This document shows, piece by piece, positions 19,226-27,437 of a stretch of 64,000 nt of DNA. The stretch is from NCBI RefSeq assembly GCF_024582835.1, contig NZ_CP102097.1, forward strand, positions 248,001-312,000, read 5' to 3'. Source of the stretch: Vibrio japonicus. Lineage in GTDB: Bacteria > Pseudomonadota > Gammaproteobacteria > Enterobacterales > Vibrionaceae. The notes beneath the pieces are model-generated. The model saw only the letters and a list, made by a program, of their open reading frames with translations, did not search any database and had not been told where the DNA came from. The translations under genes and the position numbers were made by a program. How positions within the stretch are numbered: position 1 is the stretch's first letter; each line of letters starts with the position of its first letter.

Positions 19226-20833
19226 ATGGCTTGTTTGACGACCAATATTAATACCCATTCAGAGCAGTATCAGGAAAATTACCGCTCTATGGCATCACTC
19301 GTGGATCAACTCTATACTGTGACTGCGCAAATCGAAGATGGCGGCGGTGAGAAAGCCCGCGAGCATCAGCAGAAGAAAGGCAAACTTCCGGTACGTGAGC
19401 GCATTCTTGCCCTCCTCGACCCCGGTTCGTCCTTTCTAGAAATTGGTCAGTTTGCTGGCTGGGATGTGTATCCAGATTACGTTCCATGCGCGGGCGTAGT
19501 AGCGGGTGTGGGTGTGATTGACGGCACCGAGTGCATGATCGTAGCGAATGATGTAACGGTAAAAGGCGGCAGTTACTACCCACTTACGGTTAAAAAACAC
19601 TTACGCGCACAGGAAATTGCAGAAAAGTGCCAACTGCCGTGTGTTTACTTAGTCGACTCTGGCGGTGCCAACCTCCCCCGCCAAGATGAAGTTTTCCCTG
19701 ACAAAGACCACTTCGGTCGTATTTTCTATAACCAAGCTCGAATGTCAGCCAAGGGTATCCCGCAAATTGCGGTGGTCATGGGGCTATGTACCGCTGGCGG
19801 CGCTTACGTACCTGCCATGTGTGATGTTTCCATCATCGTCAAAGAACAAGGCACGATCTTCTTAGCTGGCCCTCCTCTGGTAAAAGCGGCGACAGGCGAA
19901 GAAGTGAGTGCGGAAGATCTTGGCGGCGCAGACGTGCATTGCCGTACATCTGGCGTGGCCGATTATTATGCAGAAAACGACCACCATGCATTAGAGCTGG
20001 CAAGACAAGCGGTTTCACAAATCAACCACTTGAAACCCGTCCAACTCAAGCAAAAAATGCCACAAGAACCACGCTTTCCTGCGCAAGAGCTGTACGGCAT
20101 CGTCGGAACCGATCTTAAAAAGCCGTTTGATGTTAAAGAGGTCATTGCCCGAATTGTTGATGATTCACAATTTGATGAATTTAAAGCCTTGTTCGGTGAA
20201 ACCTTAGTCTGTGGCTTTGCCCATATTCACGGTATGCCGATTGGCATTGTCGCTAACAACGGCATTCTATTTTCAGAGTCGGCACAAAAAGGGGCGCATT
20301 TTATTGAGCTGTGCGCACAACGCAAAATTCCTCTGCTTTTCTTGCAGAACATAACGGGCTTTATGGTCGGTCAGAAGTACGAAGCCGAAGGCATCGCCAA
20401 ACATGGCGCGAAAATGGTAACCGCTGTTGCGTGTGCAGACGTACCTAAGTTTACCGTAGTGATTGGTGGCTCGTATGGCGCAGGGAACTACGGCATGTGT
20501 GGCCGCGCTTATGATCCAACCATGATGTGGATGTGGCCAAACGCGCGCATCTCCGTAATGGGTGGAGAGCAAGCGGCTGGCGTAATGGCGCAAGTCACCC
20601 GCGATATTAAAACGCGCAAAGGAGAAAGCTGGAGCGCGGAGGAAGAAGAAGCGTTCAAACGTCCAATTGCGCAGCAATATCAGACTCAAAGCCATGCGTA
20701 TTACGCCAGTGCACGCCTGTGGGACGACGGGATTATTGATCCGGCGAAAACACGCGATGTTGTCGGTATAGCTCTGTCTGCTGCGCTTAATGCTCCAATA
20801 CCAGACAGCAAATTTGGCATTTTCCGCATGTAG
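19226..20833 (+). CDS. liuB: 3-methylcrotonyl-CoA carboxylase, carboxyltransferase (beta) subunit
   Basis: Biotin-dependent carboxyltransferase subunit of 535 aa, the normal length. It works with LiuD to form 3-methylglutaconyl-CoA. N- and C-terminal carboxyltransferase domains are visible, with [37 protein letters not shown] and [21 protein letters not shown] 114-bp gap follows liuA. GGAG lies upstream of the ATG at 19226. Confidence 0.95.
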   Translation: MACLTTNINTHSEQYQENYRSMASLVDQLYTVTAQIEDGGGEKAREHQQKKGKLPVRERILALLDPGSSFLEIGQFAGWDVYPDYVPCAGVVAGVGVIDGTECMIVANDVTVKGGSYYPLTVKKHLRAQEIAEKCQLPCVYLVDSGGANLPRQDEVFPDKDHFGRIFYNQARMSAKGIPQIAVVMGLCTAGGAYVPAMCDVSIIVKEQGTIFLAGPPLVKAATGEEVSAEDLGGADVHCRTSGVADYYAENDHHALELARQAVSQINHLKPVQLKQKMPQEPRFPAQELYGIVGTDLKKPFDVKEVIARIVDDSQFDEFKALFGETLVCGFAHIHGMPIGIVANNGILFSESAQKGAHFIELCAQRKIPLLFLQNITGFMVGQKYEAEGIAKHGAKMVTAVACADVPKFTVVIGGSYGAGNYGMCGRAYDPTMMWMWPNARISVMGGEQAAGVMAQVTRDIKTRKGESWSAEEEEAFKRPIAQQYQTQSHAYYASARLWDDGIIDPAKTRDVVGIALSAALNAPIPDSKFGIFRM

Positions 20834-20940
20834 CCAGATACAAGGCAAACCTTAACTCCTCGCTATCCACCGATGTTTATCCGAGTTCTGGTTAGCGAGC
20901 AATGGAATATCAGACTGAAATGTCAGACAAAGGAAGTCAC

Positions 20941-21723
20941 ATGACCGGACTACTGCTTGAAAAAGACAGCAATGGCGTTGCCTGGTTGAGCCTGAATCGA
21001 CCAGAAAAACACAACGCGTTTAATGATGAATTGATTGCTTCTCTGATTGAAACGCTGGAACAACTTGAACGAGAGGATTCTTTACGTGCGCTGGTTCTAA
21101 CGGCGCAAGGGAAACACTTTTCTGCGGGTGCAGACCTTGGCTGGATGCAGTCAATGGCCACCAAAACCGAGAGTGAAAACCTTCAAGATGCACAGCAATT
21201 AGCGATACTCCTGCATAAACTGGATACCTTTAGCAAACCAACCATTGCCATGGTGCATGGCGCGGCATTTGGTGGTGCGCTTGGGCTTATCTGCTGCTGC
21301 GATATCGCCATTGGCACACCTGAGAGCCGCTTCTGTTTGAGTGAAGTGAAACTCGGCTTATTGCCCGCGACCATCGGCCCTTACGTAATCCGAGCAATTG
21401 GACAACGACAAAGCCGACGCTATTTTTTAACCGCGGAACTGATCGATGCCGAGACAGCGCTATCGATCAATATTCTTCATCAAATAGATCCTCAACCACG
21501 TGAAGCCGTCAATCGCACCATTGAGCACCTGCTTAATAATGGCCCGCAAGCGATGCAGGCAGCAAAAGCACTCTGCTTACGTTGTGATAGCCAACCTATC
21601 GATCACTCATTAATTGAATACACCAGCCAAGCCATTGCAACCGCCCGCGTGTCCAGTGAAGGACAAGAAGGACTGAGTGCATTTTTTGAAAAGCGCGCCG
21701 CCAATTGGAGGAATCATGTTTAA
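20941..21723 (+). CDS. liuC: Methylglutaconyl-CoA hydratase
   Basis: Crotonase-fold hydratase of 260 aa that forms HMG-CoA. It has GKHFSAGADLGWMQSM, in which the GADLGWM segment is typical of methylglutaconyl-CoA hydratases, and MVHGAAFGGALGLICCCDIAI. The start at 20941 follows AAGGAAG by 6 bp; an in-frame ATG at 20902 lacks an SD. It overlaps the liuD start by 8 bp, indicating coupled translation. Confidence 0.92.
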   Translation: MTGLLLEKDSNGVAWLSLNRPEKHNAFNDELIASLIETLEQLEREDSLRALVLTAQGKHFSAGADLGWMQSMATKTESENLQDAQQLAILLHKLDTFSKPTIAMVHGAAFGGALGLICCCDIAIGTPESRFCLSEVKLGLLPATIGPYVIRAIGQRQSRRYFLTAELIDAETALSINILHQIDPQPREAVNRTIEHLLNNGPQAMQAAKALCLRCDSQPIDHSLIEYTSQAIATARVSSEGQEGLSAFFEKRAANWRNHV

Positions 21724-23791
21724 AAGAATACTGATCGCAAACCGCGGTGAAATTGCCTGCCGAATCATTAAAACCGCAAAAAGCATGGCTATAGAGACGG
21801 TTGCCGTCTATTCCGAAGCGGATCGCAGCAGCTTACATGTTAAACAAGCAGATTTCGCTGAATTCATTGGCCCTGCTCCGGCGAGTGAATCGTATCTCGA
21901 TATCGATGCGATTATCGGCGCTGCGAAAAAATGGCAAGCTGATGCAATCCATCCTGGATATGGTTTTCTCTCCGAGAACCCGAAACTAGCCAAAGCGTGT
22001 AGTGAAAATGACATTGTATTTATTGGCCCTTCCACCAGCGCAATTGAAGCGATGGGCTCGAAGTCTCAAGCCAAGGCCATCATGTCAGAGGCGAACGTAC
22101 CTCTCGTTCCGGGCTATCACGGCACAGACAACAGCGTTGAGCACTTATTGGCGGAAGCGGAAAAGATTGGTTACCCTGTGATGCTCAAAGCAACCCAAGG
22201 TGGCGGCGGTAAAGGCATGCGAGTGGTCAACAGTGCAGCCGAAATGCCGTTGGCCATCGACGGTGCGCAGCGTGAAGCGCTTTCAAGCTTTGGCGACAAG
22301 CAGCTTCTTATCGAAAAATGCATATTGCAGCCTCGCCACGTTGAAGTTCAGGTATTTGCTGACCAACATGGCAACTGTGTTTATCTTTCTGATCGCGATT
22401 GCTCTATTCAACGTCGTCACCAAAAGGTGGTCGAAGAAGCTCCTGCACCCGGCCTGAGTGATGAACTGCGAAAACAAATGGGTGAAGCCGCAGTTCAGGC
22501 CGCTCAAGCGATTGACTATGTAGGCGCTGGTACGGTTGAGTTCTTGCTCGATAGCCGAGGTCAATTCTACTTCATGGAGATGAATACCCGTCTGCAAGTT
22601 GAACACCCTGTCACTGAATTGATCACTGGCGTTGATTTGGTTGAATGGCAATTCAAAGTCGCAGCTGGCGAGTGTTTACCTATCTCGCAATCCGAAATCA
22701 CCCATAACGGACACTCAATCGAGCTGCGAATTTACGCCGAAGATGCCGACAACGACTTTATGCCGTCGACTGGACGCATTGATTATTTACAAGAACCCAT
22801 TTCGGACAGCAATGTTCGACTAGCATTTTTGCGCGTTGATAGTGGTGTGACCCAAGACGATACCATTAGCGAGTACTACGATCCGATGATCAGCAAACTG
22901 ATCGTCTGGGGGCAAACACGTGATATCGCGCTGAAGCAGCTTAAACAGGCGTTAACTCAATATCACGTGCGTGGAGTAACGACAAACATCGGTTATCTGC
23001 ATAGCATTGTTTCGCAGCCAGCCTTTGCCGACATTGAGCTCGATACAGGTTTCCTAGTTAAACATCAGCAAGACATTAGCGCTCAGCAAAACGTGTCGGA
23101 TTCTATCTGGCTAACGTTGGCGGCGGTTGCTCGCTGGAATGCTCTCATTTCAAAATCAGACAGCTCAACGTTACCCTCGCCAACCAAACGAGGTTTTAGG
23201 CTGTCAGTTGACAACGTTTATCGATTTAACTTCACGGATGACAATGCCAATCATCAAGTACGTTTGCATCATTCGTCTCAAGAGAATTCGTCTCAGCAAT
23301 CATGCACTCAACATCCTGAGCCCTTCACTATCGAATGTGGCGAAGAACGACATCAGGTGACACTGCTTGAAAATGACAACCCGTTTATCGTTGATATCGA
23401 TAATGTGCGTTACACCTTTAACGCGCTCAACGACGAACAAAAGACAACCGTGTTTTATCTTGGTCAGCAACGTACGTTCGCTCATCAACCAAGTTTTGAA
23501 TCACCAAAAGGCAAAGACGACGAACTTAGTCCAACCGCACCACTCAACGGCGTGATCTCGGCGGTCATGGTGAATAAGGGTGATGAAGTAGCGGCTGGCG
23601 ATCCATTGTTAGTGCTCGAAGCGATGAAGATGGAATACACCATCACGGCTCCGGTAGCAGCGACCGTTGATGAAGTATTTTATCAACATGGAGACCAAGT
23701 ACAGCACGGTTCAATTCTGCTGCATTTAATTTCTGCACCCGATAATGTCTGTGAAGATAAGGAGCGCGAATATGCTACCAGCGAAGGTTAA
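21716..23791 (+). CDS. liuD: 3-methylcrotonyl-CoA carboxylase, biotin-containing (alpha) subunit
   Basis: Biotin carboxylase plus biotin carrier subunit, 691 aa from the ATG at 21716 (GGAGG just upstream). Domains are the biotin carboxylase N domain (ILIANRGEIACRI), an ATP-grasp with KATQGGGGKGMRVV and EMNTRLQVEHPVTE, the biotin carboxylase C domain, a variable BT-like middle region of about 120 residues, and the biotinyl domain with EAMKM (biotin Lys at about 638). It overlaps liuC by 8 bp and liuE by 20 bp. Confidence 0.95.
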   Translation: MFKRILIANRGEIACRIIKTAKSMAIETVAVYSEADRSSLHVKQADFAEFIGPAPASESYLDIDAIIGAAKKWQADAIHPGYGFLSENPKLAKACSENDIVFIGPSTSAIEAMGSKSQAKAIMSEANVPLVPGYHGTDNSVEHLLAEAEKIGYPVMLKATQGGGGKGMRVVNSAAEMPLAIDGAQREALSSFGDKQLLIEKCILQPRHVEVQVFADQHGNCVYLSDRDCSIQRRHQKVVEEAPAPGLSDELRKQMGEAAVQAAQAIDYVGAGTVEFLLDSRGQFYFMEMNTRLQVEHPVTELITGVDLVEWQFKVAAGECLPISQSEITHNGHSIELRIYAEDADNDFMPSTGRIDYLQEPISDSNVRLAFLRVDSGVTQDDTISEYYDPMISKLIVWGQTRDIALKQLKQALTQYHVRGVTTNIGYLHSIVSQPAFADIELDTGFLVKHQQDISAQQNVSDSIWLTLAAVARWNALISKSDSSTLPSPTKRGFRLSVDNVYRFNFTDDNANHQVRLHHSSQENSSQQSCTQHPEPFTIECGEERHQVTLLENDNPFIVDIDNVRYTFNALNDEQKTTVFYLGQQRTFAHQPSFESPKGKDDELSPTAPLNGVISAVMVNKGDEVAAGDPLLVLEAMKMEYTITAPVAATVDEVFYQHGDQVQHGSILLHLISAPDNVCEDKEREYATSEG

Positions 23792-24674
23792 TATCGTCGA
23801 AGTCGGCGCACGCGATGGCCTGCAAAACGAAACGGCAGTAACGCTGGTCGATAAAATCCGTTTGATTAACCAACTAAGCACCAGTGGCTTAAAACACATT
23901 GAAGCAGGCTCTTTTGTCTCGCCGAAATGGGTACCTCAAATGGCCGATTCCGATCAGGTGTTTGCTGGTATCACGCAAAAGCCTGACGTGGTTTATAGCG
24001 CGCTCACACCAAATCTCGCAGGGTTAGAACGTGCACTGGAAAGTGGCGTAAAGCAAATTGCGGTATTTGGCTCCGCTTCTGAAGCGTTTAGCCAAAAGAA
24101 TATCAACTGCAGCATTGCCGAAAGCCTCTCTCGCTTTGAGCCCGTTATCGAATTGGCGAACCAGCACAACATACCTGTGCGCGGATATTTGTCTTGCACC
24201 ATGGTTTGCCCCTACGAGGGTGAAATCAAGCCAGAACAAACTACCAAGGTCGCCAATACGTTGTTTGATATGGGATGTTACGAGATTTCGCTCGGCGACA
24301 CTGTCGGAAAAGCAACGCCTAATCGCGTTATCGCCATGCTGGATTCGCTGTTAACGCAACTGCCAAAAGACGCGCTAGCGGTACATTTTCATGACACTTA
24401 TGGACAAGCGTTGGCCAATATTTACCAAGCCTTGTTAATGGGCATCAACACCATTGATAGTGCGGTAGCGGGTCTAGGCGGCTGCCCTTACGCGAAAGGT
24501 GCCAGTGGCAATGTTGCAACGGAAGATGTGCTTTACCTGTGTGAACAGCTTGGTATTGAAACGGGGGTTGATCTCAACATCATCAATGAAGCGGGTTGGC
24601 AAATTTGCCGAGCCTTAGGTAAACGACCAGCTTCGAAAGTGGCGTTGGCTTTGGGCGATCCGCACAGCTTGTAA
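23772..24674 (+). CDS. liuE: Hydroxymethylglutaryl-CoA lyase
   Basis: Cleaves HMG-CoA to acetoacetate and acetyl-CoA, the end of the leucine pathway. The 300-aa TIM-barrel protein starts VNIVEVGARDGLQNE (metal-binding Asp and catalytic Arg). It has HFHDTYGQALAN and the family signature region GGCPYAKGASGN with the active-site Cys. The start at 23772 has AAGGAG upstream and lies inside the end of liuD. No CoA-transferase gene for acetoacetate follows. Confidence 0.94.
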   Translation: MLPAKVNIVEVGARDGLQNETAVTLVDKIRLINQLSTSGLKHIEAGSFVSPKWVPQMADSDQVFAGITQKPDVVYSALTPNLAGLERALESGVKQIAVFGSASEAFSQKNINCSIAESLSRFEPVIELANQHNIPVRGYLSCTMVCPYEGEIKPEQTTKVANTLFDMGCYEISLGDTVGKATPNRVIAMLDSLLTQLPKDALAVHFHDTYGQALANIYQALLMGINTIDSAVAGLGGCPYAKGASGNVATEDVLYLCEQLGIETGVDLNIINEAGWQICRALGKRPASKVALALGDPHSL

Positions 24675-24698
24675 TTCCTTTTCATATTCTTTGCTCCC

Positions 24699-24731
24699 CT
24701 ACTCGCTTCTGTTGGAGCGAGTAGTCCTTCC
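24699..24731 (+). terminator. Probable terminator of the liu operon
   Basis: A 9-bp stem ctactcgct / agcgagtag with a 7-nt loop is followed by a pyrimidine-rich tccttcctt tract, 25 bp after liuE. The T tract is interrupted, so efficiency is uncertain. Confidence 0.55.
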
Positions 24732-24796
24732 TTCATGTTTCTAAGCATTCTCGAGCTTTTTATTAATGAATGAAACGTCACTACTGTGTACAGTAA

Positions 24797-25864
24797 TTAC
24801 ACTTCATAGTATTTACGTTTCATTCTGAGCGCGACATTGACCAAAGCGATCAACACCGGAACTTCCACCAGTGGGCCTATCACACCCGCAAAGGCCTGAT
24901 CGGAATTTAAGCCAAATACCGCGATGGAGACCGCAATCGCGAGCTCGAAATTATTGCCCGACGATGTAAACGCAATTGAGGCATTCTGATCATACGGCAA
25001 CCCCATTCGCTTACCGATGTAGAAACTGGCAAAAAACATCACCATAAAATAGATCACAAGAGGGATCGCGACTCGAAGTACGTCCATGGGCAACTCAATG
25101 ATCATTTCGCCTTTGAGGCTAAACATCAAAACGATTGTCGCGAGTAACGCTATTAGTGTGATAGGAGAAATGCGCGGGATAAAGACTTCGTTGTACCACT
25201 GCTCACCTTTCGCTGACACCAACCACTTACGGCTTAAGAACCCTGCCAAAAATGGCAATCCAAGATAAATCAGCACACTTTTCGCGATATCTAAAATGGT
25301 GATATCGACAACGAAGCTGTCCAAGCCGAAATAAGGCGGAAGAACCGTAATAAATAGCCAAGCCATAAAACTATACGTCACAATTTGGAACGCACTGTTT
25401 AACGCAACCAAAGTAGCGCCGTATTCTTTATTTCCGCCGCTAATATCGTTCCAAACCAGCACCATGGCGATACAACGAGCCAGACCAATCAATATCAACC
25501 CCACCATGTAGCCAGGTTGTTCGCGCAAAAACGTGATTGCTAACAGGAACATGAGTACGGGGCCGACGATCCAGTTCATGACAAGCGACAGCGTGATGGC
25601 TCTTTTATCTCGCGTCACTTCTCCAAGTAGGCTGTAATTGACCTTGGCCAATGGCGGATACATCATCAGGATCAAGCCAATCGCTAACGGTATGTTGGTT
25701 GAACCCACAGACATGCTTTCATTCCACTGTGCCACTTGTGGAAACAACACACCGATACCGACCCCGACCGACATCGCTAAAAGAATCCATACCGTGAGGT
25801 AGCGATCCAGAACATTCATTCTTTGTGAAGCGCTAGCCTGCGCAAAACTTTCCATATTACTCAT
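24797..25864 (-). CDS. ACR3-family arsenite efflux / bile-acid-sodium-symporter-fold transporter
   Basis: Inner-membrane protein of 355 aa with about ten hydrophobic segments. It contains the ACR3 segment [23 protein letters not shown], whose Cys is the residue conserved in arsenite-transporting Acr3 proteins, and [20 protein letters not shown]. The start at 25864 has GAGG 6 bp upstream; the frame extends to 25894. No arsR, arsC or other arsenic gene is adjacent, so an arsenite role rests on family only. Some relatives move other anions. Confidence 0.82.
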   Translation of the reverse strand: MSNMESFAQASASQRMNVLDRYLTVWILLAMSVGVGIGVLFPQVAQWNESMSVGSTNIPLAIGLILMMYPPLAKVNYSLLGEVTRDKRAITLSLVMNWIVGPVLMFLLAITFLREQPGYMVGLILIGLARCIAMVLVWNDISGGNKEYGATLVALNSAFQIVTYSFMAWLFITVLPPYFGLDSFVVDITILDIAKSVLIYLGLPFLAGFLSRKWLVSAKGEQWYNEVFIPRISPITLIALLATIVLMFSLKGEMIIELPMDVLRVAIPLVIYFMVMFFASFYIGKRMGLPYDQNASIAFTSSGNNFELAIAVSIAVFGLNSDQAFAGVIGPLVEVPVLIALVNVALRMKRKYYEV

Positions 25865-26012
25865 ATCAACCTCAATCGCCTTTTCCACAACCACTTACTG
25901 CAATGCGAATACTTAACAATCATTATTCAAGCACAACATGCCCGCTTTATGACGCATTATTGCTTTGGTTTCTTCATTCGCACACAGCAATAGAAGAAAC
26001 CAAACTCAGAAT

Positions 26013-27071
26013 TTAAAGAATGTTCAGACCAAATACCTCTTTCACATCCACAAGCACTTGTTGTGTTTTTTCTCGAGAGATCTCACTCCCTTTAGACAAT
26101 ATCTCAATTAGCTGAGCTTTGTCCGACAAGAACTCCGTTCTCTTCTGTCGAATTGGTCTGAGCATTTCTTGTAAACATTCTTCCAGTATCTTCTTGGTCG
26201 TGCCATCGCCAAGACCGCCGCGCTGATAATGCGCTTTCAGTTCCTCGACGTAGGCCGCCTCAGGGTGAAAGGCATCCAGATAAGTAAACACAACATTGCC
26301 ATCGACGCTGCCTGGATCTTCAATTCTCAGGTGGTTAGGATCGGTGTACATCGACTTCACCGCCTCTCTGATTTCTTTTTCAGAAGCACCGAGGTTGATG
26401 GTGTTTCCCATCGTCTTGGACATTTTGTTTTTGCCGTCGGTACTTGGTAATCGCGATGCGTTACTCAGCAGCGGTCTGCATTCTTTTAATATCTTTTTCC
26501 CCGCCAAAGAATTAAGTTTACGCACAATTTCATTGGTTTGTTCAAGCATCGGTAATTGGTCGTCGCCCACAGGAACAAGGGTGGCATGAAACCCTGTGAT
26601 GTCTGCAGCTTGAGAGATCGGATAGGTTAAGAACCCTGCCGGTATAGAACGCTCGAAACCTTTGCTTTGAATTTCACTTTTCACAGTAGGGTTTCGTTCT
26701 AAACGCGCGATGGTCACGAGGTTGCTGTAGTACATGGTCAACTCCGCTAAAGCGGGCAATTGCGATTGCAGACAAATGGTCGTTTTCGCAGGATTGATGC
26801 CTACCGCCAGATAGTCCGCAACGACATTAAGAATGTTTGATGACACTTTGGTCGGGTTGTGGGCATTGTCGGTCAAACCTTGCATATCCGCGACAAGGAT
26901 CGTCTGTTGATGATGGTTTTGTAGATCAACGCGCTGCTTCAAAGAGCCGACATAATGGCCTAAATGCAATGGGCCCGTCGCTCTGTCACCGGTAAGAATG
27001 ATTTCGGCTGTTTTGGTGGATTGCTTGGTTGCTTGATTAGTGGCTTGATTAGTGAATGGTTGGTCGTTCAT
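26013..27071 (-). CDS. trpS: Tryptophanyl-tRNA synthetase (stand-alone, probable second copy)
   Basis: Class I aminoacyl-tRNA synthetase of 352 aa that charges tRNA-Trp. The HIGH motif reads PLHLGHYVGS and the KMSKS motif reads KNKMSKTMGN. The N-terminal 20 residues are a low-complexity NQATNQATKQSTK extension. GGAG lies upstream of the ATG. In Vibrio the housekeeping gene usually lies with dam/rpe/gph. This isolated copy with a Trp-rich leader ORF upstream therefore looks like a regulated paralogue, which is inference. Confidence 0.9.
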   Translation of the reverse strand: MNDQPFTNQATNQATKQSTKTAEIILTGDRATGPLHLGHYVGSLKQRVDLQNHHQQTILVADMQGLTDNAHNPTKVSSNILNVVADYLAVGINPAKTTICLQSQLPALAELTMYYSNLVTIARLERNPTVKSEIQSKGFERSIPAGFLTYPISQAADITGFHATLVPVGDDQLPMLEQTNEIVRKLNSLAGKKILKECRPLLSNASRLPSTDGKNKMSKTMGNTINLGASEKEIREAVKSMYTDPNHLRIEDPGSVDGNVVFTYLDAFHPEAAYVEELKAHYQRGGLGDGTTKKILEECLQEMLRPIRQKRTEFLSDKAQLIEILSKGSEISREKTQQVLVDVKEVFGLNIL

Positions 27072-27168
27072 ATGATTATCTCCAAAGTAAATAGATCGCT
27101 ACTGGAGATAAATTGAGAACACACTCTTAGCTACCTTCCAGCAGCTTAAGAATGTAAGAATTCCGCGC

Positions 27169-27184
27169 CGCTCTAATAAGAGCG
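27169..27184 (-). promoter_or_regulatory. Leader hairpin upstream of trpS
   Basis: A perfect 6-bp stem cgctct / agagcg with a 4-nt loop begins directly after the tandem Trp codons of the leader ORF and covers its stop codon. A second imperfect hairpin (acactcttagct with agcttaagaatgt, 27121-27155) follows on the RNA. No U run is visible, so the output could be translational rather than transcriptional. Confidence 0.45.
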
Positions 27185-27226
27185 CCACCAGAATAAGATT
27201 AAGAAAGTATTCGGATAAAATGTCAT
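27173..27226 (-). CDS. Putative trpS leader peptide with tandem Trp codons
   Basis: A 17-codon ORF, MTFYPNTFLILFWWRSY, is followed by TAG, 101 nt upstream of the trpS start and on the same strand. Two consecutive TGG codons at 27185-27190 sit directly before a hairpin, the classical layout of a ribosome-stalling attenuator sensing charged tRNA-Trp. Weak points are that there is no clear Shine-Dalgarno sequence before its ATG and no terminator U run. Confidence 0.5.
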   Translation of the reverse strand: MTFYPNTFLILFWWRSY

Positions 27227-27437
27227 TCGAGCAAAGTATCAGCATTAATCGGCGAAATCAATGCAGCACTTTTTTATCTTATATTTTGCATTGCAGCTGC
27301 GTTTCTCAATCTCTTAACTCCTGAGCGTCCGCCCCTCACCACTTAATATTTAAATCATCAATAAGCTAAGCTTTAAGCAGCCGGCTATTTATGAAAAGCA
27401 AAACGAGTGATCACTCTTCTAGCTCTAGGAGCTTTGC
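27227..27437. other. Divergent upstream region between trpS leader and the ligase-fusion gene
   Basis: AT-rich gap carrying the promoters of both directions. On the minus strand TTGAGA is followed after 17 nt by AAATAT, a possible sigma-70 promoter for the trpS leader. On the plus strand AGGAG precedes the ATG at 27438. No further gene is seen. Confidence 0.35.

Noticed and set aside
27010..27060. Short repeats at the start of trpS as a mobile or CRISPR-like repeat
   Set aside because: They encode the low-complexity NQATNQATKQSTK stretch and are not spaced repeats.
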